Source of the DNA: UBA11872 sp965198285
GTDB lineage: Bacteria > Chloroflexota > UBA11872
NCBI GenBank assembly: GCA_965198285.1
Contig: OZ240251.1
Coordinates: 620,001 to 684,000 of the forward strand
Direction: 5' to 3'
Length of the DNA stretch: 64,000 bases
Positions 57,298 to 64,000 of this stretch are shown here, piece by piece (the first letter of the stretch is position 1; each line of letters starts with the position of its first letter). Below the pieces are notes generated by a model. That model saw only the letters and a program-made list of their open reading frames with translations, did no database searches and was not told where the DNA came from. The position numbers were made by a program, and so were the translations under genes.

Positions 57298-57388
57298 AGT
57301 ATGACAATCGAACGTCAGAATATGAATATTTGCGTTACTTTCAGTGCAAGGACGGCCACGGCATACGCAAGCCTGTGCGTCTGCGTAC

Positions 57389-57416
57389 TTGATATCGTTG
57401 CCGTAGTGTGTATAAT
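57389..57416 (+). promoter_or_regulatory. Sigma-70-type promoter of the hicAB-like pair
   Basis: TTGATA (57389-57394), a 16-base spacer and a perfect TATAAT (57411-57416). Transcription should begin about 57423, so the GTG at 57424 would be at or next to the 5' end of the mRNA: a leaderless start. Confidence 0.7.
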
Positions 57417-57423
57417 ACATACA

Positions 57424-57618
57424 GTGGATAGGCGGGAAGTTCTGCGCCTGCTCCGTCGCGACGGCTGGCTGCTCAGGAACGCAAGGGGTAGCCATCACCA
57501 GTTCACGCATCCTGACAAGCCTGGGCGCGTCACGGTCAAGCACCCGTAACGGGACATATCGATCGGCACGCTACGGAGCATCTTCCGTCAGGCTGGTTGG
57601 AATTGGAAGGAACGCTAA
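57424..57618 (+). pseudogene. HicA-like toxin with in-frame TAA, second pair
   Basis: Reading from the GTG at 57424, codons 1-41 encode DRREVLRLLRRDGWLLRNARGSHHQF and V-T-V-K-H-P, with the catalytic G-S-H intact. Codon 42 is TAA (57547-57549), where family members usually have Lys. The frame then goes on as RDISIGTLRSIFRQAGW to a TAA at 57616 that overlaps the hicB start. One base change (AAA to TAA) thus inactivates an otherwise complete 64-residue toxin. Confidence 0.8.
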
Positions 57619-58025
57619 TGCAGTTTCCAATCGTAATTCACAAAGACGAGACAAGCGACTACGGTGTCACGGTTCCCGATTTACCCGGGTGCTTCTCAGC
57701 AGGTGACTCGTTTGAGGACGCCGTGAGCTCGGCCCACGAAGCTGTTGCCTGCCATATCGAAGGCTTGCTTATGGATGGCGAGTCTATCCCGGAACGTAAG
57801 CCGATCGAGCTACATCAAACCAATCAGGACTACGAGAACGGCGTCTGGGCGCTGATTGATGTTGATGTTTCTAAACTCTCGAGCAAGACGGTGCGGGTCA
57901 ATATCACAATGCCTTCACGCGTGTTGTCCATTATTGATGAAGCAGCGGCTCGGGAGAGAGAGTCCCGCTCGGGGTTACTCACGCGTGCTGCCCTTCAATT
58001 CGTGGATAGGCAGACGACCGCATAG
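57618..58025 (+). CDS. HicB-like antitoxin, second pair
   Basis: 135 residues from the ATG at 57618, with GGAAGGA upstream. The N-terminal HicB domain reads YGVTVPDLPGCFSAGDSFEDAVSSA, and the C-terminal half is a ribbon-helix-helix (VRVNITMPSRVLSIIDEAA, then SRSGLLTRAALQFV) for autoregulation. The start overlaps the toxin frame (TAATG). It is intact while its toxin is broken. Confidence 0.88.
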   Translation: MQFPIVIHKDETSDYGVTVPDLPGCFSAGDSFEDAVSSAHEAVACHIEGLLMDGESIPERKPIELHQTNQDYENGVWALIDVDVSKLSSKTVRVNITMPSRVLSIIDEAAARERESRSGLLTRAALQFVDRQTTA

Positions 58026-58115
58026 GTAGCTAGGATTTAGTTCCGTCTGAAACTGGACTCTCCAGAACCACCACGTGAAGCAACCAGCGGCTTGCAGTCT
58101 GTGGTGTTCGCCCCG

Positions 58116-59105
58116 CTAGGTCGCCGTTGTAAGTTCAAGCGGATAAATCGGCGTGTCCTTACCGTAATGCAACCGCAGCGCCCAATCCCAGATACTGAAG
58201 TACGGCACCGGCGTCAACGTCGTGCCTTCCAGCGGACCTGAGGTAGCCAGGCCGCTCAGCACGTCCCAGCGGCTGCCGGTCTCCCGGTCGGTCAGGTCGG
58301 TCCCGTCGGCGCTAAAGCTCAGGTGGCGTCCATTGACCCGCGCCTCGTAGGTACGCACCAGCCGCCGCTCGGGCTCCGCAAACGCCACCACCGGGGTAGT
58401 ACCCACCACGGCCTGCTGCACGCCAAGCCGAGCCGTCTCGTCAAAGTAAAACCCGGCCGCCGCGCCGTCGATCTCGACGCCGATCACCCAGATGTCCTTG
58501 GGCAACCGCTGGTTGTGGAAGGCGCTGTTTGGCGCGCTCAACGACAGCCGCTGTTTCAACACCAGCGTCGTCGGGTGCTGCTCGAGCCACGATCCCCAGG
58601 GTGTCAGCGTGGCGACCACCGGCTTCAGCCTGGCGCCGTCCAGCGGACCGTCCAGCGCCTCCCCGAACACCTGGCTCCAGATGCTGCCGGTCTCGTGGTC
58701 CCACCAGGTCTGAGCCCCTTTGTAGAGTGCCCCCTGCACCCCCAGCGTCAGGGTCTGCCCTTCCCACATCCGTTCGTACACAAGGCCCGTGTAGCAAAGC
58801 GGGCACCACGTGATCGCCACCGGTACCCCGCCCACCACGTCATTCACGATCTCGTAGCTCACCAGCGGCTCGATGGGGTACGCGCGGGCGTCGCCGTTGA
58901 TCTCCACCGCCAGCACCATCTCTTCCGGTGCCAGGGCGATGTTGTCGGGCGTCGTCAGGCCCGGCTCGTAGATAGGCTGAATCCCGTCCCGCAGCGTCCG
59001 CACGTCCCAGCGCAGTTCATAGGCCGTGGACTGCTGCGGCAGGAAGAGCAGCGCTCCTAGGACCGCCGCCACGGCCAGCGCCCCAAGCACGCGTCGTCGT
59101 CTCAT
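58116..59105 (-). CDS. DUF3179 protein, copy C (CPLC motif intact)
   Basis: 329 residues from the ATG at 59105 (MRRRRVLGALAVAAVLGALLF), giving a signal anchor or uncleaved signal rather than a lipobox. The DUF3179 core has AVEINGDARAYPIEPLVSYEIVND, then CPLC near residue 101 in VAITWCPLCYTGLVYE, and ends DRETGSRWDVLSGLATSGPLEG. It lacks the long N-terminal linker of copies A and B. It is far from them (46 kb) and divergent from the lipoprotein gene at 59219. Confidence 0.87.
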   Translation of the reverse strand: MRRRRVLGALAVAAVLGALLFLPQQSTAYELRWDVRTLRDGIQPIYEPGLTTPDNIALAPEEMVLAVEINGDARAYPIEPLVSYEIVNDVVGGVPVAITWCPLCYTGLVYERMWEGQTLTLGVQGALYKGAQTWWDHETGSIWSQVFGEALDGPLDGARLKPVVATLTPWGSWLEQHPTTLVLKQRLSLSAPNSAFHNQRLPKDIWVIGVEIDGAAAGFYFDETARLGVQQAVVGTTPVVAFAEPERRLVRTYEARVNGRHLSFSADGTDLTDRETGSRWDVLSGLATSGPLEGTTLTPVPYFSIWDWALRLHYGKDTPIYPLELTTAT

Positions 59106-59218
59106 GCCACGATCGTAAACCGGCGCAGGGGGCAGACACATGCGGATGCATCGGGCGGGCACCCATGGCACAGCGTGAAGGAGGAGCCGTTGGATGCGAA
59201 TCGACGCGCAGCGGACCC

Positions 59219-60643
59219 ATGCCACTGATGCGTCGGTGCATTCCTCGCCGCCGCCTGCTGGCACTCGCGGCGGCGACGCCCGTACTGGCGGCCTGCGCCG
59301 AACCGGTCGCGCCGCGTCGCCTGTCCCAACTCTGGCCCGAACCGCCGCTGGACCGCGCCGCGGCCCTCACCACCGCCGGCTGGCAGGGCTACTGGTACGC
59401 CCGCTACGTCGGCGGCCTCATCGCGACGCAGCCCGGCCTGGGGGTACCGGCCACCACGCTGGAAGCCGAAAGCCGAGCGACCCTTGCCTCCGCGCGGCCG
59501 GGCGCCGCGCCAATTGCGCTCCCGTACGCAACCGCGACCGTAGACGACCCCTCAACTTCCGGCGGAGACGTGCGCGTTCAGCAGACCGACGGCGTCGTCC
59601 GCGTGCGCACCGCCGCCCTCTACATGCGCCTGCTGCAGGCTCTGGCGCAAGCCCATCGCGTGCGCACGGCCGAAGCGCCGCCCGGCGCGGCCCGAACCCA
59701 CGAACGTCGGCTGGCGTCGGCCTATGCCGCGCTCGGCGTCGAAGCCTCCAACCGCGTCCAGGCCGACCTGCTCCGCCCCAGCCTGGGCGTCCTCTTCGAT
59801 TCGGATGACACCTACGACCCGCTCGGCAACATCGACCTCATCTGGGCCACGGCCGACGCGGCTCGCCTTGCGCTGAATTCCGGCTCGAGAGAAGTCGCCG
59901 CCAGGCTGCAAGCCACAGCCGACCAGTTGTACGCCGTCTATCGCACCAGCCTTCCCCGCTCAATTGATGAGGCCCATCGCATGGTCCGCGCCCAGGCCCG
60001 CCTCCAGCTGGTGACGGGCCGCGACGACTTCCGCGCCTTCATTCCAGTCCAGCAGCGCCGCATCGCCTACTGGCTCCGCGACCGGCAGCCCGCCGACATC
60101 CTGGAAGCGGCCAACGCCCTGTCGGCGCTGATCCGGTTGACCCCGCTCATGCCACCCGACAGCGGCGTTCGGGAACGCGCCGGCGACCTGTTCCTGGACT
60201 TGGCGACGTCCTTCGACCGGGACAATGGCTGGCTGCGCGATCGATTTGCCTATACCGCCGCCGAGGTCGCGGCGCTGCTGCGGGCACTGCGCCTGACGGC
60301 CTTCCACGGCCCGCCGCCCATCGAGCGACGCTTCGCCCGCGACCTCCTGGTGACGGTCTGGGATTCGCTCGTGAACCGCAGCCGGCTCATGCGCGGCGCG
60401 CCGCCCGGTCGGGCCAACGGCGTGGCGCAACCCTGGGAGCAGCACCTGGACGCCTCCGCCTACCGCCACCCAGCCGTACGCACCGACGCCGCCCCACTCT
60501 TCGCCCGCGCCGTCTCCCGCGATGCCTCCGGCTGGATCGCCGTCGACCCCTCGCTGGAAACCGCGCCGGCTCTTGAACTGGCCCTTGAATCGCTCTGGCT
60601 CCACGCCAGCTTCGAGGCACTCAGCGGTGAGGCCGCCGCCTGA
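59219..60643 (+). CDS. Tat-like lipoprotein of unknown function, helical
   Basis: 474 residues from the ATG at 59219. A twin-arginine n-region (IPRRRLLALAAATPVLAAC) ends in a lipobox. The mature part is Ala/Arg/Leu-rich and helical, with repeated A-x-x-L-A patterns and L-R-A-L-R-L-T, suggestive of an alpha/alpha toroid like glycosidase or lyase barrels. I see no catalytic signature. The stop lies 5 bases before the first parS site. Confidence 0.6.
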   Translation: MPLMRRCIPRRRLLALAAATPVLAACAEPVAPRRLSQLWPEPPLDRAAALTTAGWQGYWYARYVGGLIATQPGLGVPATTLEAESRATLASARPGAAPIALPYATATVDDPSTSGGDVRVQQTDGVVRVRTAALYMRLLQALAQAHRVRTAEAPPGAARTHERRLASAYAALGVEASNRVQADLLRPSLGVLFDSDDTYDPLGNIDLIWATADAARLALNSGSREVAARLQATADQLYAVYRTSLPRSIDEAHRMVRAQARLQLVTGRDDFRAFIPVQQRRIAYWLRDRQPADILEAANALSALIRLTPLMPPDSGVRERAGDLFLDLATSFDRDNGWLRDRFAYTAAEVAALLRALRLTAFHGPPPIERRFARDLLVTVWDSLVNRSRLMRGAPPGRANGVAQPWEQHLDASAYRHPAVRTDAAPLFARAVSRDASGWIAVDPSLETAPALELALESLWLHASFEALSGEAAA

Positions 60644-60648
60644 CCAGA

Positions 60649-60664
60649 TGTTTCACGTGAAATA
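60649..60664. promoter_or_regulatory. parS site 1 (one mismatch)
   Basis: TGTTTCACGTGAAATA matches the ParB-binding consensus TGTTTCACGTGAAACA except for one base. It lies in the short gap before lgt's end. Confidence 0.85.
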
Positions 60665-60697
60665 TCCGGCTCGTCCGGCAGCCCGCGCGCCTCTAGG

Positions 60698-61501
60698 TCA
60701 GGGCAAATGTTTCACGTGAAACATTCGCGGATGCCATCGCCGCAGTAACAGCGTTCCGACCCCGCCGCTGACGGTGCCGGCGCTCACGATCATGGCCAGC
60801 CGCAGTCCCTCGCCCACGATGATGGGATCGGCGCGAATCGCCTCGATCCAGAAACGCCCGACCGAGTAAGCCGCCAGCACGCCCAACGCTAGGTCGCCCG
60901 CACGCAACCCGCGCCCGCGCCTCACCACCGCCAACGCTCCCAGAAAGACGACCAGCGCCCACAGCGACTCGTACAGAAACGTGGGGTGGAACCCGTTCTG
61001 TTCCAGGTAAAGCAGCGGCCGGTACTCCTCATTTACCGACAGCGCCCACGGCAAGTCCGTCGGCGCCCCGAACGACTGCTGGTTGAAATAGTCGCCCCAG
61101 CGCGCAATGGCGACGGCTAGCGGAAACCCCAGCGCCGCCGCGTCCAGCCAGCGCAGCAAATCAAGACGCGCCAGCCGCGCATACACCACCATGGCCACCA
61201 GCCCCCCGGCCAGCGCCCCATGCAGGGCCACCCCGCCCTCCCAAATCAACCACGCCAGCCCCGGCTCGTCCGCAAACCGCCGCTCCCACTCAAAGACCAG
61301 GTAATACACCCGCGCCCCCAAAATCCCCGCCGGAACCGCCACCACCAGCAACGGCAGCGCGTGCCTCACATCCAGCCCCACGCGCCCCGCCTGCCACCGC
61401 GCCACACACGCCCCCGCCAGCACCCCCACCGCCAGCAACAGCCCCCACCAGCGCACCACCCCCCACGCCGGAACCGCAAACTCCGAATACGGCTCAGGCA
61501 T
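60698..61501 (-). CDS. lgt: Prolipoprotein diacylglyceryl transferase
   Basis: 267 residues, multi-pass membrane protein. The Lgt signature is ARWGDYFNQQSFG, with WEGGVALHGALAGGL earlier and HPTFLYESLW later, all diagnostic. It adds diacylglycerol to lipobox Cys, such as those of the lipoproteins at 9401, 10807, 27398 and 59219. The C-terminal MFHVKH is the translation of an embedded parS site, so coding and segregation functions share DNA. Confidence 0.95.
   Translation of the reverse strand: MPEPYSEFAVPAWGVVRWWGLLLAVGVLAGACVARWQAGRVGLDVRHALPLLVVAVPAGILGARVYYLVFEWERRFADEPGLAWLIWEGGVALHGALAGGLVAMVVYARLARLDLLRWLDAAALGFPLAVAIARWGDYFNQQSFGAPTDLPWALSVNEEYRPLLYLEQNGFHPTFLYESLWALVVFLGALAVVRRGRGLRAGDLALGVLAAYSVGRFWIEAIRADPIIVGEGLRLAMIVSAGTVSGGVGTLLLRRWHPRMFHVKHLP
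60708..60723. promoter_or_regulatory. parS site 2 (perfect), inside lgt
   Basis: TGTTTCACGTGAAACA is the exact 16-bp ParB centromere consensus. It forms part of the last codons of lgt, giving its MFHVKH tail. Two parS sites 59 bp apart mark the chromosome segregation region, usually near the origin. No parA or parB lies in this window. Confidence 0.93.
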
Positions 61502-61574
61502 TAGCGGCTACCCGCGCGGGTGGACAGTGGCCCTCGCTGTGAGTAACGAGGGCAAGGCTTGGGCGAAAGTGAGC

Positions 61575-62159
61575 CTAGCGGCTTGGGTGACTTATCTGTC
61601 TGCGGAGTTGCGCCAATCGCTGTCGAGAGGCCGTTCTTGGTCGCTTCTTGAGGTTGAGAGGCGGATCAAGTCTTTCCAGAACGACGTCCTCGATTCGCTC
61701 GAGTAAGTCGCGATCATCGACTGGCGCGACCGCGACCCTTAGGTGGTCCTTGATCCACTCCGCGACCTTTTGACGATCTTCTGGTACCAAGTGTTTGGGC
61801 TTCTCCACGCGCAACTCCAACGGTTCCAAGAGAAGCGCCGAGATAGCAAGTGCGAAGGTTGACCTCCTTGCAGTCGCTCTGATGTGGGGCCTCATCCTGC
61901 TCGCGAGAGTGGACTTCGGCCTCTTTCCGTTCTGCGTGGCGCCTGCTTGGCCGATGTAGATCATTTCCGAGATTGAGGAACTTAGAACCTGGCCGATCAG
62001 TTCCCGCGCTGTTGAATCAGCCCACCAGGAATAGAGGCCCGGTTTGCTGGCGGCAATAGGATCTGCTGGGAAAGTGCTCGGGTCTTCTGCGCGGGAACGG
62101 TCCGAAAGTAAGTCAACGACATGATCGAAGTCGATCTGATTCGTACCCGACAGATTCAA
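61575..62159 (-). CDS. GIY-YIG-like nuclease-domain protein
   Basis: 194 residues. GLYSWWAD (about 42-49) and MIYIGQAGATQNG (about 66-78) are the GIY and YIG elements; R-M-R-P-H-I follows as the expected Arg helix, and LERLDPPLNLKKRP near the C-terminus contains the closing Glu/Asn. The family includes homing, restriction and repair nucleases; standalone members like this are of unknown role. The next gene on the strand is 52 bases upstream. Confidence 0.75.
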   Translation of the reverse strand: MNLSGTNQIDFDHVVDLLSDRSRAEDPSTFPADPIAASKPGLYSWWADSTARELIGQVLSSSISEMIYIGQAGATQNGKRPKSTLASRMRPHIRATARRSTFALAISALLLEPLELRVEKPKHLVPEDRQKVAEWIKDHLRVAVAPVDDRDLLERIEDVVLERLDPPLNLKKRPRTASRQRLAQLRRQISHPSR

Positions 62160-62211
62160 CCGTCTACCTCCAGGGACTGTCGTAACAAGCGATCCACCGC
62201 CGAGTGGCCGA

Positions 62212-62832
62212 TCATCCGGCAGCGGTCAAACCTGAGCTTTTCGTCCCTTTGGCGATCAGGAAGTCCAACACGTCGGCGTCGTACTGCCACTGCGCAATCT
62301 CGGCTGTCTCCCGGAACTCGCCGGTCGCGGTTCTTTCGAGCATCTGCTCAGTCGTCATCTCGTAGCGCAACTCGAACCGCCGAATCCGTCGGCGCAGCAT
62401 GCGCTTGTGGTCGCTGAGCCGTCTGGGCTTTCCGTCCTTCGGAGGCTCACTCAACGCCCGGCGCTGCGTAGACGCCCTGACCGGAGGACCGCTAGTGGCG
62501 TTCCGACGAGTACGCGCTGCGTGGCCGCGAGCATTTCTCGCGGTCGAGCCTGAGCCAGCCGTGCGTTTCGTCGCGTTGGCTTCCAGATCCGCCAATTCGT
62601 CGGCGTCGTACTGCCATCTCGAGATCTCTGCCGTCTCCCGGAGCTCACCGCTGGCAGAGCGCTCAAGCATCCGCTCGGTCGTCATTTCGTAGCGCAACTC
62701 AAACCGCTGGATGCGACGCCGCAGGGTGCGTTTGTAGTCGCTGAGTCGACGGACCTTCAAGGCCTTCGGAAGGTTGTTCAACTCCCCGTTCCTCGTAGAC
62801 ATCGCGACGTCACCACTGCCAACAGTTCCCAA
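62212..62832 (-). CDS. Internally duplicated small basic protein
   Basis: 206 residues (an ATG at 62802 is also possible as start). Two near-identical blocks of about 60 residues, each R-R-L-S-D-[YH]-K-R, then L-R-R-R-I-x-R-F-E-L-R-Y-E-M-T-T-E, then M-L-E-R-x-x-x-G-E-[LF]-R-E-T-A-E-I and W-Q-Y-D-A-D, are joined by a basic, disordered linker. Single-copy versions are common small proteins near toxin or restriction genes. Its neighbour is a GIY-YIG protein. Confidence 0.7.
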   Translation of the reverse strand: MGTVGSGDVAMSTRNGELNNLPKALKVRRLSDYKRTLRRRIQRFELRYEMTTERMLERSASGELRETAEISRWQYDADELADLEANATKRTAGSGSTARNARGHAARTRRNATSGPPVRASTQRRALSEPPKDGKPRRLSDHKRMLRRRIRRFELRYEMTTEQMLERTATGEFRETAEIAQWQYDADVLDFLIAKGTKSSGLTAAG

Positions 62833-62900
62833 TCAAGATGCACCCAACAGTCCCCATCAGCAAGCCCTCACCCACCCCGTCTGCGGGACAACATTGGGCC

Positions 62901-63878
62901 TCAGTCGTCCCACGTAATCAACACCCCAAACGCCGACTCCGGATGGTCGTGCAGAAACCGAAACGCCTCTGGCGCCTGCTGGTAGGGGAAGCGGTGGGTG
63001 ACCATGCGTTCGGTGGCGATGCGGCCCTGGGTGAGCAGGTCCAGGGAGCGCGCTGAGGCCGCAATCCGGTCGCTGTCGGGCAGCGCGCCGCCGATCAGCC
63101 GCTTGCGCTGAATCTCGCTGGACAACAGCGGCAGCGGATCGTCTTCGTACAGCCCCACCACCTGCAGCAGGCCGCCAGTCGCCGTCATGCGCTGGGCCTG
63201 GTCGAAGGCCCGCAGTCCGGCCCGGCCGCCCACCGCGTAGATCACCACGTCGGCTCCGCGGCCGCCGGTCACCTCCAGCACCCGCGCCACGGGGTCTTCG
63301 TCCGCCGCGTTGATCACCTCGTCCGCTTCCAGCTCCGCCGCCTGCGCGCAGCGCATGGGCAGCGCGTCCACCGCCACCAGCCGGCCGTCGCCATTGGCTC
63401 GGGCGACCTGCAACATCAGGCTTCCCACCAGGCCCTGACCCACGATCACCACCGTGTCGTCCGACTGGATGTCGTCGTTTTCGATCCACATGACGGCGCT
63501 GGTGGTCAGTGGCCAGAAGGTAGCCTGCTCGAAGTCCAGCGCATCGGGGATGCGCACGATCTTCGGACCGTCAGATGGAGATTCGACCCGGCTGTCCTGC
63601 ACCACGAACTGCGCGTGCGGCCCGGACACCCCGACCCTGTCGCCTGGCGCGAACCCGTCGACCTCCGCGCCCACGGCGTCCACCACGCCGGCCACCGAGT
63701 ACCCCATAATCTGCGGATCCACGGCCTCCGGCCGGATGTAGCGTCGCCACAGTTCCGAGCCGCGGCTGATCAGGCTGCGCACGTTGCGCACCCGAACGTC
63801 GTGCGGACCCACCGCCGGAATGGGCGCGTCTTCCACCACCACGTTGAACTTGCCCTCGGGCTTCGCTACACGTTTCAT
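62901..63878 (-). CDS. Medium-chain dehydrogenase/reductase (zinc-binding-type, noncanonical)
   Basis: 325 residues. VRNVRSLISRGSELWR stands where the zinc Cys region usually is, with Ser instead of Cys, as in the oxidoreductases of the BchC-like group. The Rossmann VIVGQGLVGSLMLQVARANG motif is clear, then a VDALPMRCAQA acidic strand. It reduces or oxidises an unknown alcohol/sugar with NAD(P). It lies 29 bases after a Gfo/Idh/MocA-type gene in the same direction, suggesting a sugar pathway. Confidence 0.82.
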   Translation of the reverse strand: MKRVAKPEGKFNVVVEDAPIPAVGPHDVRVRNVRSLISRGSELWRRYIRPEAVDPQIMGYSVAGVVDAVGAEVDGFAPGDRVGVSGPHAQFVVQDSRVESPSDGPKIVRIPDALDFEQATFWPLTTSAVMWIENDDIQSDDTVVIVGQGLVGSLMLQVARANGDGRLVAVDALPMRCAQAAELEADEVINAADEDPVARVLEVTGGRGADVVIYAVGGRAGLRAFDQAQRMTATGGLLQVVGLYEDDPLPLLSSEIQRKRLIGGALPDSDRIAASARSLDLLTQGRIATERMVTHRFPYQQAPEAFRFLHDHPESAFGVLITWDD

Positions 63879-63907
63879 GGCGCCCTCCCTGCAGCGGCTC
63901 GCTGCAA

Positions 63908-64000
63908 CTACCCGCTAAGCGCGACCCACTCGCCACGCCGCGCGCTCGCGCGAACAGCGTCCAGCACCCGCATCTGGCGGATGGCCTCGTCGCCGTCCAC
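63908..64000 (-). CDS. C-terminus of a Gfo/Idh/MocA-type oxidoreductase (partial)
   Basis: The last 30 codons before a TAG are visible: DGDEAIRQMRVLDAVRASARRGEWV, the normal tail of Gfo/Idh/MocA oxidoreductases (shown in part). The rest lies beyond the right edge. It is upstream of the dehydrogenase at 62901 and probably co-transcribed. Confidence 0.7.
   Translation of the reverse strand: MDGDEAIRQMRVLDAVRASARRGEWVALSG

Noticed and set aside
57547..57549. TAA in hicA as recoding
   Set aside because: TAA has no known bacterial recoding of this kind; a point nonsense change is simpler.

Overview
This is a GC-rich, gene-dense chromosomal segment, most likely from a marine or otherwise uncultured member of the Chloroflexota (Dehalococcoidia/SAR202-like). 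That placement is inference. It rests on three DUF3179 proteins, giant secreted fibronectin-III/Ig-like repeat proteins, Tat-like lipoproteins, a 16S rRNA gene not followed by 23S/5S, and overall codon bias. A full 16S gene (52645-54165), RNase P RNA (54349-54673) and initiator tRNA (54801-54875) are present, so phylogeny can be settled directly.

Layout. 1-9.3 kb: a partial TM0106-type nuclease/helicase, an AbrB-like regulator, an RsmC-like methyltransferase, a zinc alcohol dehydrogenase, recA, a universal stress protein, PRPP synthetase and a gamma-glutamyltransferase homologue. 9.4-14.7 kb: two tandem DUF3179 lipoproteins, an ABC exporter and a peroxiredoxin. 14.8-19.2 kb: an AIM24 protein, a HicAB-like pair, an HpcH aldolase with a malate/lactate-type dehydrogenase, and a divergent redox pair whose left member is an apparent selenoprotein (TGA at the catalytic Cys). 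19.4-21.0 kb: an AT-richer three-gene cassette (zinc ribbon, DUF488, partner). 21.1-26.0 kb: the translation operon rpmI-rplT-trmH-pheS-pheT. 26.2-35.7 kb: metabolic genes, nuoEF, a damaged proteasome-like gene and folC. 35.8-37.6 kb: a SAM-I riboswitch, a threonine-synthase-like gene and a MoaD-like sulfur carrier in one transcription unit. 38.1-51.9 kb: a NarL-type two-component system, the remnant of a second kinase, and two large secreted repeat proteins that share an upstream motif region. 52.6-54.9 kb: RNA genes. 55.0-58.0 kb: an AT-richer island with ParDE, membrane proteins and HicAB, in which the toxin genes are damaged. 58.1-64.0 kb: a third DUF3179 protein, a lipoprotein, two parS sites (one inside lgt), lgt, a GIY-YIG protein, an internally duplicated small protein and dehydrogenases.

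How parts fit together. Lgt would lipidate the lipobox proteins seen here. The selenoprotein redoxin, glutaredoxin-like protein and peroxiredoxin suggest thiol/peroxide metabolism. The riboswitch-ThrC-MoaD unit suggests that the PLP enzyme may serve sulfur amino-acid synthesis rather than plain threonine synthesis. The parS sites suggest proximity to the chromosome partition locus. The strongest candidates for something undescribed are the selenoprotein at 18266-18724, the SAM-riboswitch/ThrC/MoaD unit, and the zinc-ribbon/DUF488 cassette.
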